A DNA stretch of 64,000 bases from Roseibium polysiphoniae (GCF_014842925.1 NZ_JACYXJ010000003.1:248001-312000); one strand, 5' to 3'; shown: positions 37,275 through 51,125, counted from the first letter of the stretch. Notes: generated by a model from the sequence alone, not told the origin. Made by a program: numbers and translations.

Positions 37275-37305
37275 TTCCCTGCCAGATCCGGACCTGACAA
37301 ATCAG

Positions 37306-37338
37306 ACGGCTCGATGCGAATGTATCGAGCCGTTTTTG
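37306..37338 (+). terminator. Intrinsic terminator after ftsZ
   Basis: ACGGCTCGAT (37306-37315) pairs perfectly with ATCGAGCCGT (37324-37333) across an 8-nt loop, followed by a T-run. It marks the end of the mraZ-ftsZ transcription unit and separates it from lpxC. Confidence 0.93.
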
Positions 37339-37376
37339 TTTCTATAATTTACGCATAGAAAACAAGTGCTTGCATC

Positions 37377-37412
37377 TGTAACAAGCGTTACAAAGCGTAA
37401 TAAAGCTTTATT
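37377..37412. promoter_or_regulatory. AT-rich lpxC upstream region with two palindromes
   Basis: TGTAAC-AAGC-GTTACA at 37377-37392 is an inverted repeat with perfect 6-bp arms, and AATAAAGCTTTATT at 37399-37412 is a perfect 14-bp palindrome. Both lie about 120-150 bp ahead of lpxC in a 190-nt AT-rich gap. They may bind a regulator of lipid A synthesis, but no protein can be named. Confidence 0.45.
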
Positions 37413-37528
37413 TCAAGTCAGGCTGTCTTGTGGGTATGTTCTGCCCAACTCGTGATCGTTAACAAATCGTAAGGGTTTCAAAACTCCACCGAATTGTTGA
37501 CGAGGTCTCAGACAAACCGGGCAGCCAT

Positions 37529-38470
37529 ATGACACAGCACATCGATCGCCAGACCACCCTTGCAGATCAGATCACTCTGACAGGTATCGGTGTTCATTCG
37601 GGGAAACCGGCATCGATCACGCTAGTGCCAGCAGACGCAGGGACCGGTATCGTGTTCCAGCGGACCGACGTGGAAAACGCACGCGAAATGCCGGCGCTCT
37701 GGAAAAACGTGACACAAACGTCTCTGCAGACAGTCCTCGGCGATCCTTCCGACAACGGCATGTCCACGGTTGAGCATCTCATGGCTGCGCTCAGCGGTCT
37801 TGGCGTTGACAACCTTCTGATCGAGATTGATGGCCCTGAAATGCCGATCATGGACGGCAGCAGCGCAGCTTTCGTGGAAGCGATCGACCAGGTTGGGCTG
37901 AAACGTCTGGATCGTGGCCGCCGGTACCTGCGGGTCAAGAAGACGGTTCGCGTCGACAACGGCAGCGCCTGGTGTGAGTTGCAGCCCTACAACGGCATCC
38001 ATTTCGACATCACGATTGATTTTGACACGCCGCTGATCGGCAAGCAGCAGTTCGCTTCCGACATGAAGCCGGATGTGTTCCGCTCGGATCTTTCGCGCGC
38101 ACGCACCTTCGGCAACGTCAAGGACGTCGAGCAGCTCTGGAAGATGGGCTTTGCCCTTGGGTCCTCGCTAGAGAATTCCGTCGCGATTGCGGACGACAAG
38201 GTCCTCAATCCGGAAGGCACCCGCTGGTCGGACGAATTTGCCCGTCACAAGGCGCTTGATGCGGTGGGAGACCTGTCGCTTGCAGGACTGCCGATCCTGG
38301 GCCTCTATCGCTCCTACAAGGGCGGCCACAAGATGAACCACGCGATCCTCGTCAAATTGTTTGAAGACAAGGACGCGTTCGAAATCGTGGAGGCGCCTGC
38401 TTTTCGCGAAGCTGGCCATGCCGAGACTGTAGGGCTTGCAGCGGCCGCATTTGGTCCGGACGTTTCCTGA
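37529..38470 (+). CDS. lpxC: UDP-3-O-acyl-N-acetylglucosamine deacetylase LpxC
   Basis: A 313-residue enzyme that performs the committed step of lipid A synthesis. Zinc ligands are His83 (in STVEHLMAAL), His240 and Asp244 (in EFARHKALDAVGDL); the catalytic base region is MDGSSAAFV, and His267 in YKGGHKMNH completes the active site. The spacing matches the E. coli enzyme. It has its own AT-rich upstream region after the ftsZ terminator, so it is probably a separate transcription unit. Confidence 0.97.
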   Translation: MTQHIDRQTTLADQITLTGIGVHSGKPASITLVPADAGTGIVFQRTDVENAREMPALWKNVTQTSLQTVLGDPSDNGMSTVEHLMAALSGLGVDNLLIEIDGPEMPIMDGSSAAFVEAIDQVGLKRLDRGRRYLRVKKTVRVDNGSAWCELQPYNGIHFDITIDFDTPLIGKQQFASDMKPDVFRSDLSRARTFGNVKDVEQLWKMGFALGSSLENSVAIADDKVLNPEGTRWSDEFARHKALDAVGDLSLAGLPILGLYRSYKGGHKMNHAILVKLFEDKDAFEIVEAPAFREAGHAETVGLAAAAFGPDVS

Positions 38471-38675
38471 TCGGGCTCATAACTGCGCTCTCACCTTGCG
38501 TTCATCAGACTGCCGTTTTTCGTGCTTGCCACAAAAAAGCTCAAAAAAAGCGACACATGGCTGTTCTGGGGCGTGACGGAAGCAGTCGATTTCCGCTAAA
38601 CACCTTCAGTCATAATTGCCAAATGAACCTGTCGCGAAGCTTGCGGGCCGATTGAACAGGCGAGGAGTGCTTGGG

Positions 38676-39557
38676 GTGAAATTGATGAATTGGCGCCAGA
38701 AGGATGAACAGGTTGCCCTGGAAACAGGCCAACCGACGATCGGCATCCTGAAGATCGCGGCGCTTGCGATTCCCCTGGCTCTTGCAGCCTGTTCGTCGAA
38801 AGACGACCTTGATGATCTGGCGCTGAACGATACGCCGCCGGAGGTTCTCTACAACGAAGGCCTTGCGCTGCGTGCGCAGGGCAAGCTGGCCCCGGCCAGC
38901 AAGAAGTTTGAAGAACTCGACAAGCTCTATCCCTATTCCGAGTACGCCAAGAAGTCCCTGGTCAACATGGCCTATGTGAACTTCTCGCGCGGCAAATATG
39001 CGGAAGCGATCAGCGCGGCGCGGCGGTTCCTGACGCTCTATCCGGGCAACGAAGATGCGGCCTATGCGCTTTATATCATCGGACAGAGCTATTTCCGTCA
39101 GATGCCGGACATCACCCGGGACCAGGAAACCACGGAGAAGGCCAGAGCTGCCTTCAACGAGCTGCTGCAGCGCTATCCCGATTCGGAATATGCCTCAGAT
39201 GCGGAAGCCAAGCTGCGCATCGTCCAGGATCAGCTGGGCGGCAAGGAAATGCAGGTTGGCCGCTACTACCTGGAAAAGCGCAATTACATTGCCGCCATCA
39301 ACCGCTTCAAGACAGTGGTCATCCACTATCAGACCACGCGACACGTCGAAGAAGCGCTGTTTCGTCTGACCGAGGGCTATTATGCGCTTGGTGTTGTGAG
39401 CGAAGCGCAGACGGCCGCGGCCGTGCTCGGGCACAACTTCCCGGACAGCCAGTGGTACAAGGATGCCTATTCACTGTTGAACAAAGGGGGATATGAGCCC
39501 TCAGAAGACAGTGGAAGCTGGATCAGCAAGGCATTCAGGGGTATCAACGTCTTCTGA
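38676..39557 (+). CDS. bamD: Outer membrane assembly lipoprotein BamD (ComL)
   Basis: I use the GTG at 38676 with GAGGAG eight bases upstream, giving 293 residues; an ATG at 38685 is the alternative. A lipobox LALAACSS puts the acylated cysteine at residue 39, after an unusually long polar n-region of about 22 residues. TPR-like repeats follow, including PPEVLYNEGLALRAQGKLAPA, YSEYAKKSLVNMAYVNFSRG and YPGNEDAAYALYIIGQSYF. BamD is the essential partner of BamA in outer-membrane protein insertion. The recN gene begins 40 bp after its stop. Confidence 0.94.
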   Translation: MKLMNWRQKDEQVALETGQPTIGILKIAALAIPLALAACSSKDDLDDLALNDTPPEVLYNEGLALRAQGKLAPASKKFEELDKLYPYSEYAKKSLVNMAYVNFSRGKYAEAISAARRFLTLYPGNEDAAYALYIIGQSYFRQMPDITRDQETTEKARAAFNELLQRYPDSEYASDAEAKLRIVQDQLGGKEMQVGRYYLEKRNYIAAINRFKTVVIHYQTTRHVEEALFRLTEGYYALGVVSEAQTAAAVLGHNFPDSQWYKDAYSLLNKGGYEPSEDSGSWISKAFRGINVF

Positions 39558-39597
39558 TCTTAGTGCACTGCTGACCTGGATCCGGAGCTTCCTGCCC

Positions 39598-41268
39598 ATG
39601 CTCGTGACGCTGGCCATTCGCGACATTGTCCTGATTGACCGTCTCGATCTCGATTTTTCCAACGGAATGTCCGTGCTCACCGGGGAAACCGGCGCGGGTA
39701 AATCGATCTTGCTCGACTCCCTGTCTCTGGCGATCGGCGGGCGAGGGGATGCAGATCTCGTGCGCCATGGTGAAAGCCAGGGCCAGGTAACCGCCGTTTT
39801 CGATGTTCCGGGCGATCATGCGGTCCGTCAGTTGTTGCGAGACAACGATGTCGAGGACGATGGCGACATCATCCTGCGCCGGGTTCAGACCGCCGACGGG
39901 CGCACGCGGGCCTTCGTCAATGACCAGCCGGTCAGCGTCGGCCTGATGAAGCAGGCAGGCGCGCTGCTGGTCGAAATTCATGGTCAGCATGACGACCGGG
40001 CCCTGGTCGATCCGGAAAGCCACCGCCAGCTTGTCGATAGCTTTGCAGGCCTCCAGGACGATGTGATGCGGGTCGGTGACGCCTTTTCAGCTTACCGGCA
40101 GGCGGAAAAAGCGGTCCACGACCACACGGCAAGGATAGAGACCGCGCGCCAGGAGGCGGATTACCTCAAGGCGGCCGTCGATGAATTGACGCTTCTGGCG
40201 CCGCAGGTTGGCGAAGATGAAGAGCTGGCGGCGCGACGAACCACCATGATGCAGGTGGAGAAGATTGCCGGGGATCTCAACGATGCGTTCGAGACCCTCA
40301 ACGGCGGCGCATCGCCAATCCCCGAGCTGTCCAGCCTTCTGCGCCGCATGGAGCGCAAGGCGGATCAGGTGCCGCATCTGCTCAATGCGCCGGTGAGAGC
40401 GCTGGCCTCAGCGCTCGACAGCCTCGAGGATGCGCGCGGCGGGCTGGAAACGGCGCTTCGCGAGACGGATTTCGATCCAAGGGAACTGGAAACCGTCGAG
40501 GAGCGCCTCTTTGCTCTGCGGGCTGCAGGACGCAAGTTCTCGGTTCCGGTCGATGAGCTTGCAGCGCTCTGCGCCCGTATGAGTGCCGATCTTGCGGATC
40601 TGGATGCCGGTGAAGACAAGCTTGCGGCCTTGGAGGCGACGGCGGTCAAGGCAAAAGAGACTTACGACGCCAGGGCTTTGAAGCTCTCGGACAAGCGCCA
40701 GAAAGCGGCCCGTGCCCTGGAGAAGGCCGTGGGCGCAGAACTGCCGGCGCTGAAACTGGAGCGGGCTCGCTTCATCGTTGAGACAACGCGAGATCCGGAA
40801 GCGCGTGGAAAGTCTGGCATCGACCAGATGGAGTTTCACGTCCAGACCAACCCGGGAACCCGGCCCGGCCCGATGATGAAAGTGGCGTCTGGCGGGGAAC
40901 TGTCGCGGTTCCTGCTGGCGCTGAAGGTGTCTCTGGCAGACAAGGGCTCTGCGCCGACGTTGGTGTTCGACGAGATCGACACCGGGGTCGGCGGTGCCGT
41001 GGCCGAAGCCATCGGCGTGCGGCTGGCGCGTCTTGCCGCCAATGTTCAGGTTCTCACCGTTACCCATGCGCCGCAGGTGGCGGCACGGGCGGCCGGGCAT
41101 TTCCTGATTGCCAAGGAAGCTGCGGACAAGGAACGGGTCGCAACCCGTGTCCGCCTGATCGACGAAGATCACCGGCGCGAGGAAATCGCGCGGATGCTTG
41201 CCGGCAGCACCATCACCGAGGAAGCCCGGGCGGCGGCCAGCAAGCTGATGGCCGAAGCAGCGCAGTAA
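39598..41268 (+). CDS. recN: DNA repair ATPase RecN
   Basis: I choose the ATG at 39598 (MLVTLAIRDIVLIDRLDL), with GGAG 11 bases upstream, giving 556 residues, the family length. The Walker A motif is TGETGAGKS at 28-36, the middle is a long coiled coil, and the C-terminal half has the signature KVASGGELSRFLLALK and Walker B LVFDEIDTGVGG followed by VTHAPQVAA. RecN is an SMC-like protein that holds DNA ends together during double-strand break repair. A longer reading frame from 39493 overlaps bamD and lacks support. Confidence 0.96.
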   Translation: MLVTLAIRDIVLIDRLDLDFSNGMSVLTGETGAGKSILLDSLSLAIGGRGDADLVRHGESQGQVTAVFDVPGDHAVRQLLRDNDVEDDGDIILRRVQTADGRTRAFVNDQPVSVGLMKQAGALLVEIHGQHDDRALVDPESHRQLVDSFAGLQDDVMRVGDAFSAYRQAEKAVHDHTARIETARQEADYLKAAVDELTLLAPQVGEDEELAARRTTMMQVEKIAGDLNDAFETLNGGASPIPELSSLLRRMERKADQVPHLLNAPVRALASALDSLEDARGGLETALRETDFDPRELETVEERLFALRAAGRKFSVPVDELAALCARMSADLADLDAGEDKLAALEATAVKAKETYDARALKLSDKRQKAARALEKAVGAELPALKLERARFIVETTRDPEARGKSGIDQMEFHVQTNPGTRPGPMMKVASGGELSRFLLALKVSLADKGSAPTLVFDEIDTGVGGAVAEAIGVRLARLAANVQVLTVTHAPQVAARAAGHFLIAKEAADKERVATRVRLIDEDHRREEIARMLAGSTITEEARAAASKLMAEAAQ

Positions 41269-41309
41269 ACGATCAACCGCGCCGCATACAGGTTTTTCCG
41301 GCCCGGCCG

Positions 41310-41525
41310 TTAGCCATCGGTGCCCGGAATTGGTGTCGTGATTGTCTTCGTGTCCAGGTTCGGCAGGTTCAGTTCGATGCTGACTTCATCGTCCGAGGCG
41401 AAATAGCCATTGGTGTAGAGAATCCCACCGATGATGAGGGCCACAGCGAGGCCGCCGGCGATGAACCAGCCTGCGCCGAGAGCTGCGGTTTCCGTCCTGG
41501 AGGTGTCGCGGTCCTGATAAGCCAT
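41310..41525 (-). CDS. Small single-span membrane protein, unknown function
   Basis: A 71-residue protein with a strong CAGGAG ribosome-binding site ahead of the ATG at 41525. A polar N-terminus of about 16 residues is followed by one membrane helix (about 17-40, GAGWFIAGGLAVALIIGGIL) and a 30-residue acidic, Thr/Pro-rich tail (DDEVSIELNLPNLDTKTITT), probably periplasmic. I do not recognise the family. It lies alone between recN and ligA on the opposite strand. Confidence 0.7.
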   Translation of the reverse strand: MAYQDRDTSRTETAALGAGWFIAGGLAVALIIGGILYTNGYFASDDEVSIELNLPNLDTKTITTPIPGTDG

Positions 41526-41594
41526 TTCAAGATCTCCTGTGCTCTTGCCGGGAACCGGTTGCTCCGTCCGACTTCTTGAGGGATCAACCCTTGA

Positions 41595-43838
<2,244 letters not shown>

Positions 43839-44055
43839 CCCTGACTACCCCTGATTGGTGGAATGGCCGAATCAAGCCATTTGTCAAAGAAGTTTTTGAA
43901 ATCACGTGGAAAATCAGCCTGGCGCGAACCCTTGGTTGTATTGACAGGGGTGCGAAATGGGCATTTGCCCACGCTTTTGGGTAATCTCTCATTTTTCAGG
44001 GGTTGCCCTTAACTAAATTAATTCAAATGAAATAATTCTCGACAACTCTCCTAGC

Positions 44056-44070
44056 GGAATAAGTTATTCC
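44056..44070. promoter_or_regulatory. 15-bp inverted repeat just upstream of the chemoreceptor gene
   Basis: GGAATAA-G-TTATTCC is an exact inverted repeat with a one-base centre, ending 17 bp before the ATG. The surrounding 80 bp are AT-rich. It could be an operator or a small hairpin near the ribosome-binding site (GGAGGGG at 44077-44083). Confidence 0.45.
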
Positions 44071-44087
44071 CGACTTGGAGGGGCCAA

Positions 44088-46163
44088 ATGTTCGGAAGAA
44101 TTAAAGTGCAAATAGTAGCACTGGCAATACTACCTATGATCGCTGTGTCTATATTTGCAGGGGTCTCCGTTTATGAGAAGTATGTGGAGCTTAGGCATCA
44201 TGATTTCATGGTGCCTCTTTCGCGCATTGCCGAGGATGCCGGCAACGTGATCCACGAGGTCCAGAAAGAGCGCGGCAAGACCGCCAGCCTGATCAAGTCG
44301 GGCTATGACAGCAAGCTTTCGGCAGAGGTCATGGCGCAACGTTCGAACGTTGATGCGGCCATCAAGACCTTCGACGATCACATTGCAAGTGCCGACTTGC
44401 ACAATGAGCATGTCGAAAAAGAGCTCGCCTATGTCTCCGATGCCATTCACGAAATAACCGAACTTCGCAAGCAGATCGATGCGAAGTCCCTGAAGGCGGG
44501 CAAAGCGGTCGCGGGCTATTCAAAAGAAATCTCGGCCATGATTCACCTGATCGGTGTCGTGGTGGAATCGAGCCCATCCTCTACCATCACCGCCGAGTTG
44601 TTGCCCTTCCTGGCTTTGACCGAAGCCATGGAGTCGGGCGGTCTCGAGCGTGCGATCGGGGCCAATTTCCTCGCTGCGTTCAGAGACACCGGTGAGATCG
44701 ACAATGAGGCGTTTCTGGGCTTTATCTCCCGTTTCGGCGCCGAGCAGGCCTTCCTGAAGGAATTCGAAGCCATTGCTCTGGCTGAACAGAAGGAACTGTT
44801 CAAGAAAACGGTTACAGGTCCTGCTGTCGCTGAAGCTGTTGCCATGCGCGAGACCTTGCAGAAACTGCCGCAGACCATGGATGCAGGCGATCTGCAGCCG
44901 GCCGTCTGGTTTGCAAAGGCCACAGAGCGTTTGAACCTCATCAAACAGATGTCCGACGAATTGATCCACCGGGCAGAATACGCTGCAGATGCAGACACCG
45001 GGAGCCTGCAAACGCAGATCATAATGCTCTCCATTTTTGCCGTTACGGCATTGGTAGGCAGCGGTCTGTTCGTGTTCTGGCAGGTTCGCTCGATTTCCGG
45101 CCTGCTGGCCAGTCAGCGTGACACGATTTCCAGTCTTGCTGAAGGTGAGCTTGATGGTGAAATCCGGTTCACGGACCGTCCGGACGAGATCGGCGATATC
45201 GCGCGCGCTGCTGAAGTGCTCCGTGACAATTCGATCGCCCGTATCCAGCTGGAAGAAACCGCCCGCAAGGAACAGACCCTTGAGATCGAGCGCAAGCGCC
45301 ATATGGAAGGTGTCATCGAGATCTTCCGCACGTCGGTTGGCTCGATCCAGGAAGTTCTTGGCAGTGAAACGAGCTCCGTGAGCGAGACAGCGCGTCAGCT
45401 TGTGCAGATTGCGGACGATGCAAGTGGTGCGGCTGAAGCTGCTCACTCGGCAACTGGCATAGCCTCGACCAACGTTCAGACCGTGGCCTCGGCCGCGACC
45501 GAGCTGTCGGCCTCTATCCAGGAAATCTCGCGTCAATCATCGACGGCGTTGAATATCGCTTCGGAAGCTTCCGATGTTGCCAAGGCGACGGACCGCGATG
45601 TTGCGACACTGGCAGAAACGGCAGACAAGATCGGCGAAGTCGTCGGCATGATCCGTGCGATTGCCGAGCAGACCAACCTCCTGGCTCTGAACGCCACCAT
45701 CGAAGCGGCACGTGCCGGGGAAGCCGGCAAGGGCTTCGCGGTTGTTGCGGCCGAAGTGAAGGAACTGTCTGACCAGACTGCAAAGGCGACGGATGAGATC
45801 GCCACGCAGATCACGGACATCCAGTCCTCGACCAAGAATGCGGTCGGTGCGATCCAGGCGATCGTTGAGCGTATCGGTGAAGTTCAGGATGTGACGACCG
45901 CAATTGCCGCCTCTGTTGAAGAACAGGATGTGGCAACGCGCGAGATCACCAAGAGCATCAACCTGGCAGCGGAAGGCAGCTCCACGGCCGCCTCCAACGT
46001 TGACGGAGTTGCCGGTGCGATCGGTCAGACGAAGAACCAGTCTGCCGACGTGAACCAGTCTGCGGATCGTCTGGGCGCTGTCGCCACCGAGCTTTCCACT
46101 GCGGTCGACGCCTTCCTCAGCGAAGTTGCGACCGACGAAGGACCTAGCAGCCAGGCTGCCTGA
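44088..46163 (+). CDS. Methyl-accepting chemotaxis protein with NIT sensor domain
   Basis: A 691-residue receptor. The first membrane helix is at about residues 8-28, and the periplasmic NIT (nitrate/nitrite-sensing type) domain spans about 45-300, shown by [12 protein letters not shown] at 58-69 and the second motif [12 protein letters not shown] near 181-192. The second helix is at about 310-332, HAMP at about 332-385, and the signalling coiled coil at 400-680 with the hairpin [20 protein letters not shown] and [15 protein letters not shown]. The ligand is probably nitrate, nitrite or a similar anion by family, but this is untested. The first 25 codons include AGA, ATA, CTA and GTA, which are rare in this window. 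Confidence 0.93.
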   Translation: MFGRIKVQIVALAILPMIAVSIFAGVSVYEKYVELRHHDFMVPLSRIAEDAGNVIHEVQKERGKTASLIKSGYDSKLSAEVMAQRSNVDAAIKTFDDHIASADLHNEHVEKELAYVSDAIHEITELRKQIDAKSLKAGKAVAGYSKEISAMIHLIGVVVESSPSSTITAELLPFLALTEAMESGGLERAIGANFLAAFRDTGEIDNEAFLGFISRFGAEQAFLKEFEAIALAEQKELFKKTVTGPAVAEAVAMRETLQKLPQTMDAGDLQPAVWFAKATERLNLIKQMSDELIHRAEYAADADTGSLQTQIIMLSIFAVTALVGSGLFVFWQVRSISGLLASQRDTISSLAEGELDGEIRFTDRPDEIGDIARAAEVLRDNSIARIQLEETARKEQTLEIERKRHMEGVIEIFRTSVGSIQEVLGSETSSVSETARQLVQIADDASGAAEAAHSATGIASTNVQTVASAATELSASIQEISRQSSTALNIASEASDVAKATDRDVATLAETADKIGEVVGMIRAIAEQTNLLALNATIEAARAGEAGKGFAVVAAEVKELSDQTAKATDEIATQITDIQSSTKNAVGAIQAIVERIGEVQDVTTAIAASVEEQDVATREITKSINLAAEGSSTAASNVDGVAGAIGQTKNQSADVNQSADRLGAVATELSTAVDAFLSEVATDEGPSSQAA

Positions 46164-46184
46164 TCTCCTTGATCTTCACTATCT

Positions 46185-46227
46185 GAAACGGCGGCAGGCC
46201 CCTCTGCCGCCGTTTCTGTTTCTTCTT
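46185..46227 (+). terminator. Strong intrinsic terminator after the chemoreceptor gene
   Basis: GAAACGGCGGCAG (46185-46197) pairs perfectly with CTGCCGCCGTTTC (46204-46216), a 13-bp stem with a 6-nt loop, followed by TGTTTCTTCTT. Confidence 0.93.
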
Positions 46228-46351
46228 CCGGTCCGGGCCGCCCAGGTCTGCGCATCTTCCCCACCGAAAACTCCGTTTCGCGCCTCGCCCTTGCCGCTTT
46301 TGTTGCTATATTGTTCTTGACTGGACACTCTAGAATCGCAGCGCGGTGCAT

Positions 46352-48835
<2,484 letters not shown>

Positions 48836-48943
48836 AGTTTCCAGGGGGCTGGGTGATACACCGGCCCGCGCGCCGCGTAGAGAGGAAAAGGCAGTCTCCA
48901 ATAGGGAGAGCTTGCTGCCGTTTCTCTTGTCGGAGCGCTTTTG

Positions 48944-50473
48944 GTGCCTGTTCGCAATCTCATCCTCATTCTCGGTGACCAGCTGACGCCAACGATCAGC
49001 TCCCTGCGCGGAGCCGAGAAAGATCGTGACCGGATCCTGATGGCGGAGGTCGCCGAGGAAGCGACCTATGTGCGTCACCACAAGAAGAAGATCGCCTTTG
49101 TCTTTTCCGCCATGCGGCACTTCGCCGAAGAGCTGGCAGAAGCCGGTTGGACCGTCGACTATGTCCAGCTGGGAGATGCGGACAACAGCGGCAGCCTGAA
49201 AGGCGAGGTCGAGCGCGCGGTCAAGCGCCTGAAGCCCAGCAGCGTGAGCGTCACTGAGCCGGGCGAATACCGCTTGCTGGCGGATTTCAAAGGCTGGGAC
49301 GCGGAGCTCGGTGTGCCGGTCGACATTCGCCCTGACGCGCGTTTCCTCTGTTCAAGATCCGAGTTCGAGGGTTGGGCCGATGGCCGCAAGCGGTTCCTGA
49401 TGGAAGACTTCTGCCGGCACATGCGGGTCAAGACAGGCCTCCTGATGGACGGTGACAAACCGGCCGGCGGCAAGTGGAATTTCGACAAGGACAATCGCAA
49501 GCCGGCGGCTCAGGATCTGTTCATGCCGCGTCCGAGGCGGTTCGAACCGGATGAGATCACGCAGAATGTGCTTTCACTGGTCGAGACGCGGTTTTCGGAG
49601 CACTTTGGCGCGCTCGATCCGTTCTGGTTTGCAGTCACGCGGGATGAGGCGCGCCAGGCCTTCGATGATTTCCTCGACAGCGGCCTGCCGCGCTTCGGCG
49701 ATTTCCAGGACGCGATGCTGCGCGGGGAGCCGTTTCTCTATCATGCCGTCGTGTCGCCCTATCTCAATGCCGGGCTGCTGGATCCGATGGAGTTGTGCCA
49801 GGCGGTCGATCAGGCGTATCGGGACGGCAAGGTGCCGATCAATTCTGCAGAAGGCTTCATCCGCCAGATCATCGGCTGGCGCGAGTATGTCCGTGGCATC
49901 TACTGGCTGAGAATGCCTGACATGGCCGACGAGAACTTCCTGGGCGCGACGCGGGACCTGCCGTCGTTCTACTGGAGCGGGGAGACGGACATGACGTGTC
50001 TGAAGGAGGCCATCACGCAAACTCGTGACGAAGCCTATGCCCATCACATCCAGCGGCTGATGATCACCGGCAACTTCGCCATGCTCGCAGGCATCGAGCC
50101 GAGGCAGGTGCATGAGTGGTATCTGGCGGTCTATGCGGACGCTTACGAATGGGTCGAGATGCCCAACACGCTGGGCATGAGCCAGTTCGCCGACGGGGGT
50201 TTCCTGGCCTCGAAGCCCTACGCTTCTGGCGGGAACTACATCCGGAAGATGTCCGACTACTGCGGATCCTGCCGCTACGACGTTGCGCAGAAGACCGGCG
50301 AGGACGCCTGTCCCTTCAACGCGCTTTACTGGGATTTTCTTGATCGCAACGCGGAGCGTCTCAGGGGCAATCGACGGCTTGCAACCGCCTACAGCACTTG
50401 GGAGCGCATGGGCGAGGCGAAGCAGGACAGCTACCGCGACAGCGCGCACGTTTTCCTGCAAGGGCTGTCATAA
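48944..50473 (+). CDS. phrB: Iron-sulfur bacterial (6-4) photolyase/cryptochrome (FeS-BCP, PhrB-like)
   Basis: A 509-residue protein from the GTG at 48944 with GGAG eight bases upstream. The N-terminus ILILGDQLT and GKWNFDKDNRKP are typical of the FeS-BCP family rather than of classical CPD photolyases. Four cysteines at 352, 440, 443 and 456 have exactly the spacing of the [4Fe-4S] ligands of Agrobacterium PhrB, and the adjacent HH pair at 367-368 matches its active-site histidines. It should repair (6-4) photoproducts with light, using FAD and a lumazine antenna. Sitting after uvrD, it extends a DNA-repair pair. Confidence 0.93.
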   Translation: MPVRNLILILGDQLTPTISSLRGAEKDRDRILMAEVAEEATYVRHHKKKIAFVFSAMRHFAEELAEAGWTVDYVQLGDADNSGSLKGEVERAVKRLKPSSVSVTEPGEYRLLADFKGWDAELGVPVDIRPDARFLCSRSEFEGWADGRKRFLMEDFCRHMRVKTGLLMDGDKPAGGKWNFDKDNRKPAAQDLFMPRPRRFEPDEITQNVLSLVETRFSEHFGALDPFWFAVTRDEARQAFDDFLDSGLPRFGDFQDAMLRGEPFLYHAVVSPYLNAGLLDPMELCQAVDQAYRDGKVPINSAEGFIRQIIGWREYVRGIYWLRMPDMADENFLGATRDLPSFYWSGETDMTCLKEAITQTRDEAYAHHIQRLMITGNFAMLAGIEPRQVHEWYLAVYADAYEWVEMPNTLGMSQFADGGFLASKPYASGGNYIRKMSDYCGSCRYDVAQKTGEDACPFNALYWDFLDRNAERLRGNRRLATAYSTWERMGEAKQDSYRDSAHVFLQGLS

Positions 50474-50512
50474 CGGCGGGAAGAGCTGCCAGTTTCGAGG
50501 TGCCTGGAAGCA

Positions 50513-50549
50513 GCCAAAAAAGAGCCGGTCACCACGTGGGTGACCGGCT
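50513..50549 (-). terminator. Terminator of the Pro/Ser-rich protein gene (minus strand)
   Basis: AGCCGGTCACC (50523-50533) and GGTGACCGGCT (50539-50549) form a perfect 11-bp stem with a 5-nt loop. Read on the minus strand, CTTTTTTGG follows. On the plus strand there is no T-run, so it serves mainly the minus-strand gene at 50591-51055. Confidence 0.88.
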
Positions 50550-50590
50550 AAGCCTTGCGGGTCATCAGGGGAGATACCGGCAAGGAAGTA

Positions 50591-51055
50591 TCAGGCGAGG
50601 TAATCAACCAGCAGGGAGGAAGTTGCGCTGGATGTGCTGTCGCCGGATTCCGAATAACTGCTGGTCGAGGACGTGAGCTCTTCGAGGAGCAATGCAACCA
50701 GATCTTCGCTGGAGCTGTCCGAGCCGGAAGCCTCGCCGCCGGGGGGAGGGGGTGGTGGCGGACCCATTTCTCCGCTTTCGAACATGGCGGACAGCTCATC
50801 TGCCTGTTCCTGGGTCAAGGTGCCGGCGTCAACCTGGTCGCTCAGCAGACCTTCCATCTTCTCCTGCATTTCTTCCTTGCTCGGAGGAGTGGACGAAGGA
50901 CCGCCTTCCGGCGCCATATCGTCATGGATGGCTTCCAGAGCCGCCAGCATGGCGTCTGAATCTTCGGACGTGATTTCGCCAGCTTCGACCTGCGCGGTCA
51001 GCTGTGATTGCATGGTTTGTTGCGGTGGCGGTGGCGCCGATCCGATCGACATCAT
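50591..51055 (-). CDS. Pro/Ser-rich protein with two helical repeats, unknown function
   Basis: A 154-residue acidic protein without a signal peptide. Two related units are visible, LTAQVEAGEITSEDSDAMLA (residues 19-38) and LLSDQVDAGTLTQEQADELS (69-88), sharing the pattern QV-acidic-AG-x-(I/L)-T. Pro runs (APPPP and seven prolines) flank them, and the C-terminal 50 residues are Ser/Thr-rich and end in SSLLVDYLA. The general layout recalls small EF-hand-like proteins of marine bacteria, but no EF-hand loop is present. The hydrophobic tail after an acidic residue could be a type I secretion signal; this is speculation. A CtrA-like box lies 56-70 bp upstream, and a terminator follows. Confidence 0.75.
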   Translation of the reverse strand: MMSIGSAPPPPQQTMQSQLTAQVEAGEITSEDSDAMLAALEAIHDDMAPEGGPSSTPPSKEEMQEKMEGLLSDQVDAGTLTQEQADELSAMFESGEMGPPPPPPPGGEASGSDSSSEDLVALLLEELTSSTSSYSESGDSTSSATSSLLVDYLA

Positions 51056-51110
51056 GAGTACGGTCCTCGCTCAAAGTAAAAGATGCGAGAGTCACCCTGT
51101 TTTCTTTGTG

Positions 51111-51125
51111 TTAACATTAAATTAA
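51111..51125. promoter_or_regulatory. Consensus CtrA box (TTAA-N7-TTAA)
   Basis: TTAA at 51111-51114 and TTAA at 51122-51125 are separated by exactly seven bases, and each is followed by C. This is the full consensus for the cell-cycle regulator CtrA. It is 56 bp upstream of the Pro/Ser-rich protein gene and 115 bp upstream of the response regulator gene, so either or both could be targets. The region is AT-rich, which raises the chance of a random match. Confidence 0.6.

Noticed and set aside
37459-37473. Possible CtrA site upstream of lpxC (TTAACAAATCGTAAG)
   Set aside because: Only the first half matches; the second half is TAAG.
44009-44021. CtrA-like pair TTAA-CTAAA-TTAA upstream of the chemoreceptor gene
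   Set aside because: The spacing is five bases, not the seven needed for a CtrA site.
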